From NCBI GenBank assembly GCA_020152595.1, contig JAIGNY010004486.1, positions 651,001 through 715,000 on the forward strand: a stretch of 64,000 nucleotides of DNA. Direction: 5' to 3'. Positions 47,725 to 60,940 of the stretch are shown here, in pieces. A program made the position numbers and the translations under genes. The notes under the pieces were generated by a model. It ran no database searches. It worked only from the letters and a program-made list of their open reading frames with translations, and had not been told where the DNA came from. The first letter of the stretch is position 1; each line of letters opens with the position of its first letter. The stretch comes from Chiridota heheva. Taxonomy: Eukaryota > Echinodermata > Holothuroidea > Apodida > Chiridotidae.

Positions 47725-49325
47725 GTGGTAATTAATCACAGCTGTCACCATACTGGTAATTAATCACCATCACCATTTGGTAATTAATCAGCAGCATCAC
47801 CATATCTGGTAATTAAACAGCCATACATCACCTACTTTGGTAATTAATTAATCACCACTTTGCAATTATTCAGCCGTCACATCACCATACTTTGATAATT
47901 AATCAGCAGTCACATCACCATACTGTAATTAATCAGTAATTAATCACCACTCTGGTAATTAATCAGCCATCACATCACCATACTTTGGTAATTAATCAGC
48001 TGTCACATCACCATACTTTGGTAATTAATCAGCTGTCACATCACCATACTCTGGTAATTAATCAGCCGCCACATCACCATACTCTGGTAATTAGTCAGCC
48101 GTCGCATCACCATACTCTGGTAATTAATCAGCCGTCACATCACCATACTCTGGTAATTAAACAGCCATCACATCACCATACTTTGGTAATTAATCAGCTG
48201 CAAATCACCATACTTTGGTAATTAGTCAGCCGTCACATCACCATACTCTGGTAATTAATCAGCCATCACATCACCATACTGTGGTAATTAATTAGCAGTC
48301 ACATCACCATACTTTGGTAATTAATCAGCCGTCACATCACCATACTCTGGTAATTAATCAGCCGTCACATCACCATACTCTGGTAATTAATCGCCGCATC
48401 ACCCTCTGGTAATTCACATCACCATACTTTGGTAATTAATCAGCTACATCACCATAGTCACATCACCATACTTTGATAATTAATCAGCCGTCACATCACC
48501 ATACTCTGGTAATTAATCAGCTGTCACATCACCATACTCTGGTAATTAATCAGCCATCACATCACCATACTTTGGTAATTAATCAGCAGTCACATCACCA
48601 TACTTTGGTAATTAATCAGCTGTCACATCACCATACTCTGGTAATTAATCAGCCGTCACATCACCATACTCTGGTAATTAAACAGCCGTCACATCACCAT
48701 ACTTTGGTAATTATTCAGCTGCACATCACCATACTTTGGTAATTAGTCAGCCGTCACATCACCATACTCTGGTAATTAATCAGCCATCACATCACCATAC
48801 TGTGGTAATTAATCAGCAGTCACATCACCATACTTTGGTAATTAATCAGCCGTCACATCACCATACTCTGGTAATTAATCAGCCGTCACATCACCATACT
48901 CTGGTAATTAATCAGCCGTCACATCACCATACTCTGGTAATTAAACAGCCGTCACATCACCATACTTTGGTAATTAATCAGCTACACATCACCATACTTT
49001 GGTAATTAATCAGCCGTCACATCACCATACTTTGATAATTAATCAGCCGTCACATCACCATACTCTGGTAATTAATCAGCCGTCACATCACTATACTCTG
49101 GTAATTAATCAACCATCACATCACCATACTCTGGTAATTAATCAGCCTTCACATCACCATACTCTGGTAATTAATCAGCCGTCACATTACCATACTCTGG
49201 TAATTATTCAGCCGTCACATCACCAAACTATGGTAATTAAACAGCCGTCACATCACCATACTTTGGTAATTAATCAGTCGTCACATCACCATACTTTGGT
49301 AATTAATCAGCCACCACATCACCAC
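47725..49325. repeat. 33-bp tandem array, about 47 copies, with 263-bp higher-order repeat
   Basis: The unit contains GGTAATTAATCAGCCGTCAC and ATCACCATACTCT. The first 250 bp are degenerate. Frame-breaking short units (CAGCTGCACATC, CAGCTACACATC) recur about every 263 bp (eight units, one base short), at 48716 and 48979. Open frames with VINQPSHHHTL are periodic artefacts. Confidence 0.97.
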
Positions 49326-49649
49326 AATGAGACAAATGTCAATGTGTGCCAATATAAGCAAACTCTCAAAAAATAAGGGAAAATGGGAAGGGTTAAAGGT
49401 CAAGTGCACCCTAAAAATTGCTTTCTTAAACATTTCCAGGGATATCTATATGACTAAGAATCCAGCAGGAAATATAGTTTTCTTAGTAACAAGTTTATTA
49501 CTTCCACCGATGAAGTTGGATGGAGGTTATGTTTTGCCTGTGTCAGTTTGCCTGTTATCAACATATCTCAAGAACTGATGATTGGATTTTAAATCAATTT
49601 GGTGCGTGGTTTTAATATTGCTTAAAGAAGAGATGATTAAAAAGACTGA
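49326..49649. repeat. Probable dispersed-repeat remnant between two arrays
   Basis: Contains TGGATGGAGGTTATGTTTTG, TGTGTCAGTTTG and CAACATATCTCAAGAACTGA, followed by GATTGGATTTTAAATCAATT. This phrase order resembles a repeat common in marine invertebrate genomes (recalled, not searched). It overlaps an 83-codon frame (49327-49578) that I do not accept as a gene. Confidence 0.4.
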
Positions 49650-52600
49650 ATGTGGTGAACAATGAATTCATGCCATGAAAAGATGAATTTATGCCATGAA
49701 GGATATCAACGAGGTCTGTCAAAATTAATGTGGTGAACAATAAATTCATGCCATGAAAGGATGAATTCATGCCATGAAGGATATCAACGGGGTCTGTTAA
49801 GACTGAATGTGGTGAACAATGAATTTATGCCATGAAGGGATATTTAAACAACAAGGTTTGCCAAGACTGAATGTGGTGAACAATGAATTCATGCCATGAA
49901 GGATATCTAAACAACAAGGTTTGTCAAGACTGTATGTGGTGAACAATGAATTTATGCCATGAAGGGATATTTAAACAACAAGGTTTGCCAAGACTGAATG
50001 TGGTGAACAATGAATTCATGCCATGAAGGGATATCCAAACAACGAGGTCTGTCCAGACTGTATGTGGTGAACAATGAATTCATGCCATGAAGGATATCTA
50101 AACAACGAGGTCTGTCCAGACTGTATGAGGTGAACAATGAATTCATGCCATGAAGGATATCCAAACAATGAGGTCTGTCAAGACTGTATGTGGTGAACAA
50201 TGAATTCATGCCATGAAGGGATATTTAAACAACAAGGTTTGCCAAGACTGAATGTGGTGAACAATGAATTTATGCCATGAAGGATATCCAAACAACGAGG
50301 TTTGCCAAGACTGTATGTGGTGAACAATGAATTCATGCCATGAAGGATATCTAAACAACGAGGTCTGTCCAGACTGTATGTGGTGAACAATGAATTCATG
50401 CCATGAAGGATATCCAAACAACGAGGTCTGTCAAGACTGAATGTGGTGAACAATGAATTCATGCCATGAAGGGATATTTAAACAACAAGGTTTGCCAAGA
50501 CTGAATGTGGTGAACAATGAATTCATGCCATGAAGGATATCCAAACAACAAGGTCTGTCAAGACTGTATGTGGTGAACAATGAATTCATGCCATGAAGGA
50601 TATCTAAACAATGAGGTCTGTCAAGACTGAATATATGGTGAACAATGAATTCATGCCATGAAGGATATCCAAACAACAAGGTTTGCCAAGACTGAATGTG
50701 GTGAACAATGAATTCATGCCATGAAGGATATCCAAACAATGAGGTCTGTCAAGACTGTATGTGGTGAACAATGAATTCATGCCATGAAGGGATATTTAAA
50801 CAACAAGGTTTGCCAAGCTGTATGTGGTGAACAATGAATTCATGCCATGAAGGATATCCAAACAACAAGGTTTGCCAAGACTGAATGTGGTGAACAATGA
50901 ATTCATGCCATGAAGGATATCTAAACAACGAGGTCTGTCCAGACTGTATGAGGTGAACAATGAATTCATGCCATGAAGGATATCCAAACAATGAGGTCTG
51001 TCAAGACTGTATGTGGTGAACAATGAATTCATGCCATGAAGGGATATTTAAACAACAAGGTTTGCCAAGACTGAATGTGGTGAACAATGAATTTATGCCA
51101 TGAAGGATATCCAAACAACGAGGTCTGTCAAGACTGAATGTGGTGAACAATGAATTCATGCCATGAAGGATATCCAAACAATGAGGTCTGTCCAGACTGA
51201 ATGTGGTGAACAATGAATTCATGCCATGAAGGATATCCAAACAATGAGGTCTGTCAAGACTGTATGTGGTGAACAATGAATTCATGCCATGAAGGGATAT
51301 CCAAACAATGAGGTCTGTTAAGACTGAATGTGGTGAACAATGAATTCATGCCATGAAGGATATCCAAACAATGAGGTCTGTCAAGACTGAATGTGGTGAA
51401 CAATGAATTCATGCCATGAAGGGATATCCAAACAATGAGGTCTGTCAAGACTGTATGTGGTGAACAATGAATTCATGCCATGAAGGGATATCCAAACAAT
51501 GAGGTCTGTTAAGACTGAATGTGGTGAACAATGAATTCATGCCATGAAGGGATATCCAAACAATGAGGTCTGTTAAGACTGAATGTGGTGAACAATGAAT
51601 TCATGCCATGAAGGATATCCAAACAATGAGGTCTGTCCAGACTGTATGTGGTGAACAATGAATTCATGCCATGAAGGATATCCAAACAATGAGGTCTGTC
51701 AAGACTGTATGTGGTGAACAATGAATTCATGCCATGAAGGGATATCTAAACAACGAGGTCTGTCCAGACTGTATGAGGTGAACAATGAATTCATGCCATG
51801 AAGGATATCCAAACAATGAGGTCTGTCAAGACTGTATGTGGTGAACAATGAATTCATGCCATGAAGGGTATCCAAACAATGAGGTCTGTTAAGACTGTAT
51901 GAGGTGAACAATGAATTCATGCCATGAAGGATATCCAAACAATGAGGTCTGTCAAGACTGTATGTGGTGAACAATGAATTCATGCCATGAAGGGATATCT
52001 AAACAACGAGGTCTGTCCAGACTGTATGAGGTGAACAATGAATTCATGCCATGAAGGATATCCAAACAATGAGGTCTGTCAAGACTGTATGTGGTGAACA
52101 ATGAATTCATGCCATGAAGGATATCTAAACAACGAGGTCTGTCCAGACTGTATGTGGTGAACAATGAATTCATGCCATGAAGGGATATTTAAACAACAAG
52201 GTTTGCCAAGACTGAATGTGGTGAACAATGAATTTATGCCATGAAGGATATCCAAACAATGAGGTCTGTCCAGACTGAATGTGGTGAACAATGAATTCAT
52301 GCCATGAAGGATATCTAAACAACGAGGTCTGTCCAGACTGTATGTGGTGAACAATGAATTTATGCCATGAAGGATATCCAAACAATGAGGTCTGTCCAGA
52401 CTGAATGTGGTGAACAATGAATTCATGCCATGAAGGATATCTAAACAATGAGGTCTGTCAAGACTGTATGAGGTGAACAATGAATTCATGCCATGAAGGG
52501 ATATTTAAACAACAAGGTTTGCCAAGACTGAATGTGGTGAACAATGAATTTATGCCATGAAGGATATCCAAACAATGAGGTCTGTCCAGACTGAATGTGG

Positions 52601-55600
52601 TGAACAATGAATTCATGCCATGAAGGGATATCCAAACAATGAGGTCTGTCCAGACTGAATGTGGTGAACAATGAATTCATGCCATGAAGGATATCTAAAC
52701 AACGAGGTCTGTCCAGACTGAATGTGGTGAACAATGAATTCATGCCATGAAGGATATCTAAACAACGAGGTCTGTCCAGACTGTATGTGGTGAACAATGA
52801 ATTCATGCCATGAAGGATATCCAAACAATGAGGTCTGTCAAGACTGAATGTGGTGAACAATGAATTCATGCCATGAAGGATATCTAAACAACGAGGTCTG
52901 TCCAGACTGTATGTGGTGAACAATGAATTCATGCCATGAAGGATATCCAAACAATGAGGTCTGTCCAGACTGAATGTGGTGAACAATGAATTCATGCCAT
53001 GAAGGATATCTAAACAACGAGGTCTGTCCAGACTGTATGTGGTGAACAATGAATTCATGCCATGAAGGATATCCAAACAATGAGGTCTGTCCAGACTGAA
53101 TGTGGTGAACAATGAATTCATGCCATGAAGGATATCTAAACAACGAGGTCTGTCCAGACTGTATGTGGTGAACAATGAATTCATGCCATGAAGGATATCC
53201 AAACAATGAGGTCTGTCCAGACTGAATGTGGTGAACAATGAATTCATGCCATGAAGGATATCTAAACAACGAGGTCTGTCCAGACTGAATGTGGTGAACA
53301 ATGAATTCATGCCATGAAGGATATCTAAACAACGAGGTCTGTCCAGACTGTATGTGGTGAACAATGAATTCATGCCATGAAGGATATCCAAACAATGAGG
53401 TCTGTCAAGACTGAATGTGGTGAACAATGAATTCATGCCATGAAGGATATCCATACAATGAGGTCTGTCCAGACTGAATGTGGTGAACAATGAATTCATG
53501 CCATGAAGGATATCTAAACAATGAGGTCTGTCAAGACTGTATGAGGTGAACAATGAATTCATGCCATGAAGGGATATTTAAACAACAAGGTTTGCCAAGA
53601 CTGAATGTGGTGAACAATGAATTTATGCCATGAAGGATATCCAAACAATGAGGTCTGTCCAGACTGAATGTGGTGAACAATGAATTCATGCCATGAAGGA
53701 TATCCAAACAATGAGGTCTGTCCAGACTGAATGTGGTGAACAATGAATTCATGCCATGAAGGATATCTAAACAACGAGGTCTGTCCAGACTGTATGTGGT
53801 GAACAATGAATTCATGCCATGAAGGATATCCAAACAATGAGGTCTGTCAAGACTGAATGTGGTGAACAATGAATTCATGCCATGAAGGATATCCATACAA
53901 TGAGGTCTGTCAAGACTGAATGTGGTGAACAATGAATTCATGCCATGAAGGATATCCAAACAATGAGGTCTGTCAAGACTGAATGTGGTGAACAATGAAT
54001 TCATGCCATGAAGGATATCTAAACAATGAGGTCTGTCAAGACTGAATGTGGTGAACAATGAATTCATGCCATGAAGGATATCCAAACAATGAGGTCTGTC
54101 AAGACTGAATGTGGTGAACAATGAATTCATGCCATGAAGGATATCTAAACAACGAGGTCTGTCCAGACTGTATGTGGTGAACAATGAATTCATGCCATGA
54201 AGGATATCCAAACAATGAGGTCTGTCCAGACTGAATGTAGTGAACAATGAATTCATGCCATGAAGGATATCTAAACAACGAGGTCTGTCCAGACTGTATG
54301 TGGTGAACAATGAATTCATGCCATGAAGGATATCCAAACAATGAGGTCTGTCCAGACTGAATGTGGTGAACAATGAATTCATGCCATGAAGGATATCTAA
54401 ACAACGAGGTCTGTCAGACTGTATGTGGTGAACAATGAATTCATGCCATGAAGGATATCCAAACAATGAGGTCTGTCCAGACTGAATGTGGTGAACAATG
54501 AATTCATGCCATGAAGGATATCTAAACAACGAGGTCTGTCCAGACTGAATGTGGTGAACAATGAATTCATGCCATGAAGGATATCTAAACAACGAGGTCT
54601 GTCCAGACTGTATGTGGTGAACAATGAATTCATGCCATGAAGGATATCCAAACAATGAGGTCTGTCAAGACTGAATGTGGTGAACAATGAATTCATGCCA
54701 TGAAGGATATCCATACAATGAGGTCTGTCCAGACTGAATGTGGTGAACAATGAATTCATGCCATGAAGGATATCTAAACAATGAGGTCTGTCAAGACTGT
54801 GTGAGGTGAACAATGAATTCATGCCATGAAGGGATATTTAAACAACAAGGTTTGCCAAGACTGAATGTAGTGAACAATGAATTTATGCCATGAAGGATAT
54901 CCAAACAATGAGGTCTGTCCAGACTGAATGTGGTGAACAATGAATTCATGCCATGAAGGATATCCAAACAATGAGGTCTGTCCAGACTGAATGTGGTGAA
55001 CAATGAATTCATGCCATGAAGGATATCTAAACAACGAGGTCTGTCCAGACTGTATGTGGTGAACAATGAATTCATGCCATGAAGGATATCCAAACAATGA
55101 GGTCTGTCAAGACTGAATGTGGTGAACAATGAATTCATGCCATGAAGGATATCCATACAATGAGGTCTGTCAAGACTGAATGTGGTGAACAATGAATTCA
55201 TGCCATGAAGGATATCCAAACAATGAGGTCTGTCAAGACTGAATGTGGTGAACAATGAATTCATGCCATGAAGGATATCTAAACAATGAGGTCTGTCAAG
55301 ACTGAATGTGGTGAACAATGAATTCATGCCATGAAGGATATCCAAACAATGAGGTCTGTCAAGACTGAATGTGGTGAACAATGAATTCATGCCATGAAGG
55401 ATATCCAAACAATGAGGTCTGTCAAGACTGTATGTGGTGAACAATGAATTCATGCCATGAAGGATATCTAAACAACGAGGTCTGTCCAGACTGTATGAGG
55501 TGAACAATGAATTCATGCCATGAAGGATATCCAAACAATGAGGTCTGTCAAGACTGAATGTGGTGAACAATGAATTCATGCCATGAAGGATATCTAAACA

Positions 55601-58195
55601 ACGAGGTCTGTCCAGACTGTATGTGGTGAACAATGAATTCATGCCATGAAGGATATCCAAACAATGAGGTCTGTCAAGACTGTATGAGGTGAACAATGAA
55701 TTCATGCCATGAAGGGATATTTAAACAACAAGGTTTGCCAAGACTGAATGAGGTGAACAATGAATTCATGCCATGAAGGATATCCAAACAATGAGGTCTG
55801 TCAAGACTGTATGTGGTGAACAATGAATTCATGCCATGAAGGGATATCTAAACAACGAGGTCTGTCCAGACTGTATGAGGTGAACAATGAATTCATGCCA
55901 TGAAGGATATCCAAACAATGAGGTCTGTCAAGACTGAATGTGGTGAACAATGAATTCATGCCATGAAGGATATCTAAACAACGAGGTCTGTCCAGACTGT
56001 ATGAGGTGAACAATGAATTCATGCCATGAAGGATATCCAAACAATGAGGTCTGTCAAGACTGTATGTGGTGAACAATGAATTCATGCCATGAAGGGATAT
56101 TTAAACAACAAGGTTTGCCAAGACTGAATGTGGTGAACAATGAATTTATGCCATGAAGGATATCCAAACAACAAGGTCTGTCAAGACTGAATGTGGTGAA
56201 CAATGAATTCATGCCATGAAGGATATCCAAACAACAAGGTCTGTCAAGACTGAATGTGGTGAACAATGAATTTATGCCATGAAGGATATCTAAACAAGAG
56301 GTCTGTCCAGACTGAATGTGGTGAACAATGAATTCATGCCATGAAGGATATCCAAACAACGAGGTCTGTCCAGACTGTATGTGGTGAACAATGAATTTAT
56401 GCCATGAAGGATATCTAAACAAGAGGTCTGTCAAGACTGAATGTGGTGAACAATGAATTCATGCCATGAAGGATATCCAAACAACAAGGTCTGTCAAGAC
56501 TGAATGTGGTGAACAATGAATTTATGCCATGAAGGATATCTAAACAAGAGGTCTGTCCAGACTGAATGTGGTGAACAATGAATTCATGCCATGAAGGATA
56601 TCCAAACAACGAGGTCTGTCCAGACTGTATGTGGTGAACAATGAATTTATGCCATGAAGGATATCTAAACAAGAGGTCTGTCAAGACTGTATGTGGTGAA
56701 CAATGAATTTATGCCATGAAGGATATCTAAACAAGAGGTCTGTCCAGACTGAATGTGGTGAACAATGAATTCATGCCATGAAGGATATCCAAACAACAAG
56801 GTTTGTCAAGACTGAATGTGGTGAACAATGAATTTATGCCATGAAGGATATCTAAACAACGAGGTCTGTCCAGACTGTATGTGGTGAACAATGAATTCAT
56901 GCCATGAAGGGATATCCAAACAACGAGGTCTGTGAAGACTGAATGTGGTGAACAATGAATTCATGCCATGAAGGATATCCAAACAACGAGGTCTGTTAAG
57001 ACTGAATGTGGTGAACAATGAATTCATGCCATGAAGGGATATTTAAACAACAAGGTTTGCCAAGACTGAATGTGGTGAACAATGAATTCATGCCATGAAG
57101 GATATCCAAACAACAAGGTTTGCCAAGACTGAATGTGGTGAACAATGAATTCATGCCATGAAGGGATATTTAAACAACAAGGTTTGCCAAGACTGAATGT
57201 GGTGAACAATGAATTTATGCCATGAAGGGATATCCAAACAACAAGGTTTGCCACGACTGAATGTGGTGAACAATGAATTCATGCCATGAAGGATATCTAA
57301 ACAACAAGGTTTGTCAAGACTGAATGTGGTGAACAATGAATTCATGCCATGAAGGGATATCCAAACAACAAGGTTTGTCAAGACTGAATGTGGTGAACAA
57401 TGAATTTATGCCATGAAGGATATCTGAACAACGAGGTCTGTCCAGACTGAATGTGGTGAACAATGAATTTATGCCATGAAGGATATCTAAACAACAAGGT
57501 TTGTCAAGACTGTATGTGGTGAACAATGAATTCATGCCATGAAGGATATCTAAACAATGAGGTCTGTCAAGACTGAATGTATGGTGAACAATGAATTCAT
57601 GCCATGAAGGGATATCCAAACAATGAGGTCTGTCAAGACTGTATGTGGTGAACAATGAATTCATGCCATGAAGGATATCTAAACAACGAGGTCTGTTAAG
57701 ACTGAATGTGGTGAACAATGAATTCATGCCATGAAGGGATATCCAAACAACGAGGTCTGTCAAGACTGAATGTGGTGAACAATGAATTCATGCCATGAAG
57801 GATATCCAAACAATGAGGTCTGTTAAGACTGAATGTGGTGAACAATGAATTCATGCCATGAAGGGATATCCATACAATGAGGTCTGTCAAGACTGAATGT
57901 GGTGAACAATGAATTCATGCCATGAAGGGATATCCAAACAACGAGGTCTGTCAAGACTGAATGTGGTGAACAATGAATTTATGCCATGAAGGATATCTAA
58001 ACAACGAGGTCTGTTAAGACTGAATGTGGTGAACAATGAATTCATGCCATGAAGGGATATCCAAACAACGAGGTCTGTCAAGACTGAACAGGTGAACAAT
58101 GAATTCATGCCATGAAGGGATATCCAAACAATGAGGTCTGTCAAGACTGAATGTGGTGAACAATGAATTCATGCCATGAAGAATATCCAAACAAG
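49650..58195. repeat. 8.5-kb array of a 63-bp unit, about 135 copies
   Basis: The unit contains GTGAACAATGAATTCATGCC, ATGAAGGATATCCAAACAAT and GAGGTCTGTCAAGACTGAAT. Main variants are AACGAGG/AATGAGG, TCCAGAC/TCAAGAC, TGTATGAGG/TGAATGTGG, ATTTAAACAACAAGGTTTGCC, and GAAGGGATA/GAAGGATA. A 1260-bp (20-unit) higher-order repeat is clear between 52.6 and 55.7 kb. The unit equals 21 codons, so minus-strand frames up to 374 codons (MNSLFTTYSLDRP type) are artefacts. First and last units are degenerate. Confidence 0.99.
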
Positions 58196-59448
58196 CAATG
58201 GTCTTGTTGGAGTTCCTCACATTCCATTGTTTTTATTTTCTTTGATAGCAGAGACCACTTTATCTGCCATTTTTAGGAGTTTCATGACCAGGAATGCAAA
58301 GTTTTTACATAAGAGTAAAAATTCAACAAAATTTGATGTCTTTCCTATGCAGCCTAACACTAATGACCCCTACAGTTGCCATTTCAAGTGTAGCCTATAG
58401 TACGTATAGTATACCATAGCAAAGCATATCCTAGTGACAATACGACAGTTCTTGGCAGGGATTTGGTTACTTTAAGGCAATAACATTATCATTATTTTCA
58501 CTACATGCAAATGCTGATATGAGAAAATACACAAATAATACTCTCCTCTACAATGTCAAGAATATCCAAGGCAAAGTATCTATGGTAATGAAGCCCAAAC
58601 ATGAGCCATGTGGAGTACAATATTAATATACCGTACATACATGGACATTCAGGGATTTATGACCATTTTTAGCCACAACAATGTATGATTTGTTATGATC
58701 TTGTTTCCTTGTTTATGCTATTCATGCTCTTTGTCAATTTTGATCAGAAGTTCAAGAATTTTATGATTTTATGCTGATATGGGAGGCCTGAGTTTTTCCC
58801 CCAACAGAGAATGGAGTGATGATTGATGGCTTGTCACAAAATGTCACGTAACAAAATTTAAATTTGTCACATCAATGTCTCAAATGTCACATAATTTTTG
58901 GCACCTTTTGCCTTTGTCACATTTGACTGGCATAGATTCACACATCACATGTGACCTGTGATACTCATAAAAAGGATCATTTAGTTATGTCTGTTCCATG
59001 AAAAATGGAATCCACCACTAAAATGCAACATCAAATTACAGTCTGTGTAAATCTTAAGCACACCGCATGGTCCTAAAAGACATAGCCTTATGCCAATGAG
59101 CAGTGGTGGCAGAACCACAAGGGCAATGACCCCTAAAAGGGGGGCGAAGGGGGACAGGAGGTGCCCTTTGAAAGCTAAGGCGGTAAAAGAGAGTGTTCTT
59201 TGAAAGTTGAGGGCGGATCGGGCATCAGATGCACTTTTTGAATGTTACATGAAATTATTCTAGGTCATGCTTTAAGACAAATAAAGATTCACTCCCTCAC
59301 AAATACTACATAGTACATACAAAATGTATCATACACTTAGAATTTATTTGACAAAATCAAGGCATGATCATTTACCAGGGGACCAGACACTGAGGCAGTG
59401 CATGATGGGAGGTGGCACGTCCCCAATAATTTCTAAAGCCTAGACCTT

Positions 59449-59512
59449 TAAACCTATTCGCCCAATGGGCAATTGCTTACTAGGCCTTAAAACCTATTCG
59501 CCCAATGGCAAT
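59449..59512. repeat. Direct duplication of about 30 bp
   Basis: CCTTTAAACCTATTCGCCCA with ATGGGCAATTGC is repeated after TTACTAGG as CCTTAAAACCTATTCGCCCA with ATGGCAATTGC. Confidence 0.85.
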
Positions 59513-59639
59513 TGCCAACATTGGTCCTGGCTCTCTAATTTCAAACCCACAGGCAGAGTAAGTGGGGGAAAATCACTCTAAGATACACAAAAATCACCAC
59601 ACAAAAAGTACACATTTTGAAAAAAATGGAAATTGGGCA

Positions 59640-59825
59640 AGTACCCCCCAAATCCCGCCATGATGCTCAAACCATATGCGTACGAACCGGGGGCCAGGGG
59701 CCTGTGCCCCCCCCCCCCTTTTAAAAACTGACAAAAGGGCCCTTTTTGAAAATGAAAAGTGGCCCTCAATTACTGTCAAAAAAGTGCCCTCACTTGATTT
59801 TCTGACCCCTTGCCCCGAGAGACAA
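59640..59825 (-). repeat. Dispersed repeat fragment (GTACGAACCGGGGGCC type)
   Basis: The minus strand reads GGGGCAAGGGGTCAGAAAAT, GTGAGGGCACTTTTTTG, AAGGGCCC, a G12 run and GGTTCGTACGCATATGG. Overlapping 60-codon frames on both strands reflect base composition. The stretch at 59785-59808 resembles 30949-30975, at the end of the GPCR pseudogene. Confidence 0.5.
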
Positions 59826-59879
59826 TTTCTATCACATCTGTTGCAGTGTTCACATTAAGGTTCAAAATTGCAGAATTTC

Positions 59880-59958
59880 TGCACATATTATATTCCCGCT
59901 CACTGCACATATTATCATATTCCCGCTCACTGCACATATTATCATATTCCTGCTCAAA
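59880..59958. repeat. 27-bp repeat, 3 copies
   Basis: The unit is GCACATATTATCATATTCCC plus GCTCACT. The first copy lacks ATC and the third has CCTGCTC. Confidence 0.9.
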
Positions 59959-60393
59959 AATAATTGCAGGAGGGGAAATTAAGAGAGGAGGGGATTCCTC
60001 CAAAAATTAAAACATGGCCAGAAAATGCCCAATTTGGCATTTTTTCAGCCAAAGTTGGACAATTTTTGGTACTTTGGGCCTTATTTTAGGCCTTTTTTTA
60101 AAAGTATCTTTGGCATTTTTTCTCCAAAACAAATCCCCCCCCCCGCCCCCCTTCCCCAAATTACACAAGGGGAGAAAAACCCTTCCAAACCTTAAACTTC
60201 AGTGTGTTTATGTTGATTGTGTCACAAATGTTCAAATGGTCACAGAATGTCACAGATTTTTGGACATTGAAATTTTCTCACAAAATGTCACCATGTCACG
60301 GACGCTCCATTCCCTTACCACCCTTTCTCCTAGCTTTCAAAAATTAAAGAAAGATATTAAAATTAAAAGGCACTAAAAGAAATCTTATACAAT

Positions 60394-60645
60394 TTTGTCA
60401 ACTTCTGGCACTGCTTGAGGGACCCCGAAGATTATGCCAATGACATCAACTTCTGGCACTGCTTGAGGGACCCTGAAGATTATGCCAATGAGATCAACTT
60501 CTGGCACTGCTTGAGGGACCCCGAAGATTATGCTAATGACATCAACTTCTGGCACTGCTTGAGGGACCCGAAGATTATGCCAATGACATCAACTTCTGGC
60601 ACTGCTTGAGGGACCCCGAAGATTATGCCAATGACATCAAGTTAA
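60394..60645. repeat. 48-bp tandem repeat, 5 copies
   Basis: The unit contains AACTTCTGGCACTGCTTGAG, GGACCCCGAAGATTATGCCA and ATGACATC. One copy lacks a C. Equal to 16 codons, it yields RDPEDYANDINFWHCL frames on the + strand. The repeat starts about 70 bp from the donor of the EAR exon on the other strand, so it is most likely intronic. Confidence 0.95.
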
Positions 60646-60712
60646 CACATAACATACAGTTGACAAGGACATACATTTTCATAATCGTAATAGTCATAAG
60701 TTCTGCACTGAC

Positions 60713-60940
60713 CTCGTGTAACAGCTCTTATCAGAGTAGTTTTCCCAATGTCATCAGACGTGATCGTGGAATATGCTGGACGTGCCACTGCTAGATATAA
60801 TTCCCCACCGTACATAAAACTGTGCACATGTCGAGCGCCAGTCACTGGGAAGGATTTATACAGTTTGAATTGGGCTGCACCCATCCACTGGAAGATGTAG
60901 AGGTAACCCTGTCCACTGACAGCCACCAAATACACCACAT
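60713..60940 (-). CDS. Exon of an EAR/EPTP-repeat protein
   Basis: On the minus strand a pyrimidine-rich acceptor (CTTTTTTTAAAG, ending at 60941) opens a 228-bp exon that ends before GTCAGT (60712-60707). Translation includes VVYLVAVSGQGYLYIFQW, FKLYKSFPVTGARHVHSFMY and GGELYLAVARPAYS. The F..Y..F...GA..V..F...G..YLAVA pattern is that of EAR (epitempin/EPTP) repeats, about 45-residue beta-propeller blades found in secreted or extracellular proteins such as the LGI and TSPEAR families. Exon length is exactly 76 codons and both borders are phase 1, typical of shuffled extracellular modules. No neighbouring exon is recognisable in the window; flanking sequence is repeats. If the weak GTCAGT donor is wrong, the frame continues to a stop at 60642. 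Confidence 0.6.

Larger units (their letters stand above)
58196..60393. other. Unique and low-copy sequence, no confident gene
   Basis: 58196-59100 is unique; an acceptor-like tract at 58228-58246 precedes an open frame to 58400 without a known motif. From 59101 it contains dispersed-repeat-like pieces: CAGTGGTGGCAGAACC (59101), a duplicated phrase (59449-59512), CATATGCGTACGAACCGGGG (59673-59692) with a C12 run, CCCTCACTTGATTTTCTGAC (59789-59808), a 27-bp triplication (59880-59958) and a C-rich run (60135-60155). Confidence 0.55.

Noticed and set aside
49952..58220. Minus-strand frames up to 374 codons (MNSLFTTYSLDRP type)
   Set aside because: Translation of the 63-bp tandem unit. The frame breaks whenever a unit has an extra G (GAAGGGATA).
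58228..58400. Acceptor-like tract followed by an open frame
   Set aside because: No donor or homology, and the frame ends in a stop without recognisable motif; too weak to call an exon.
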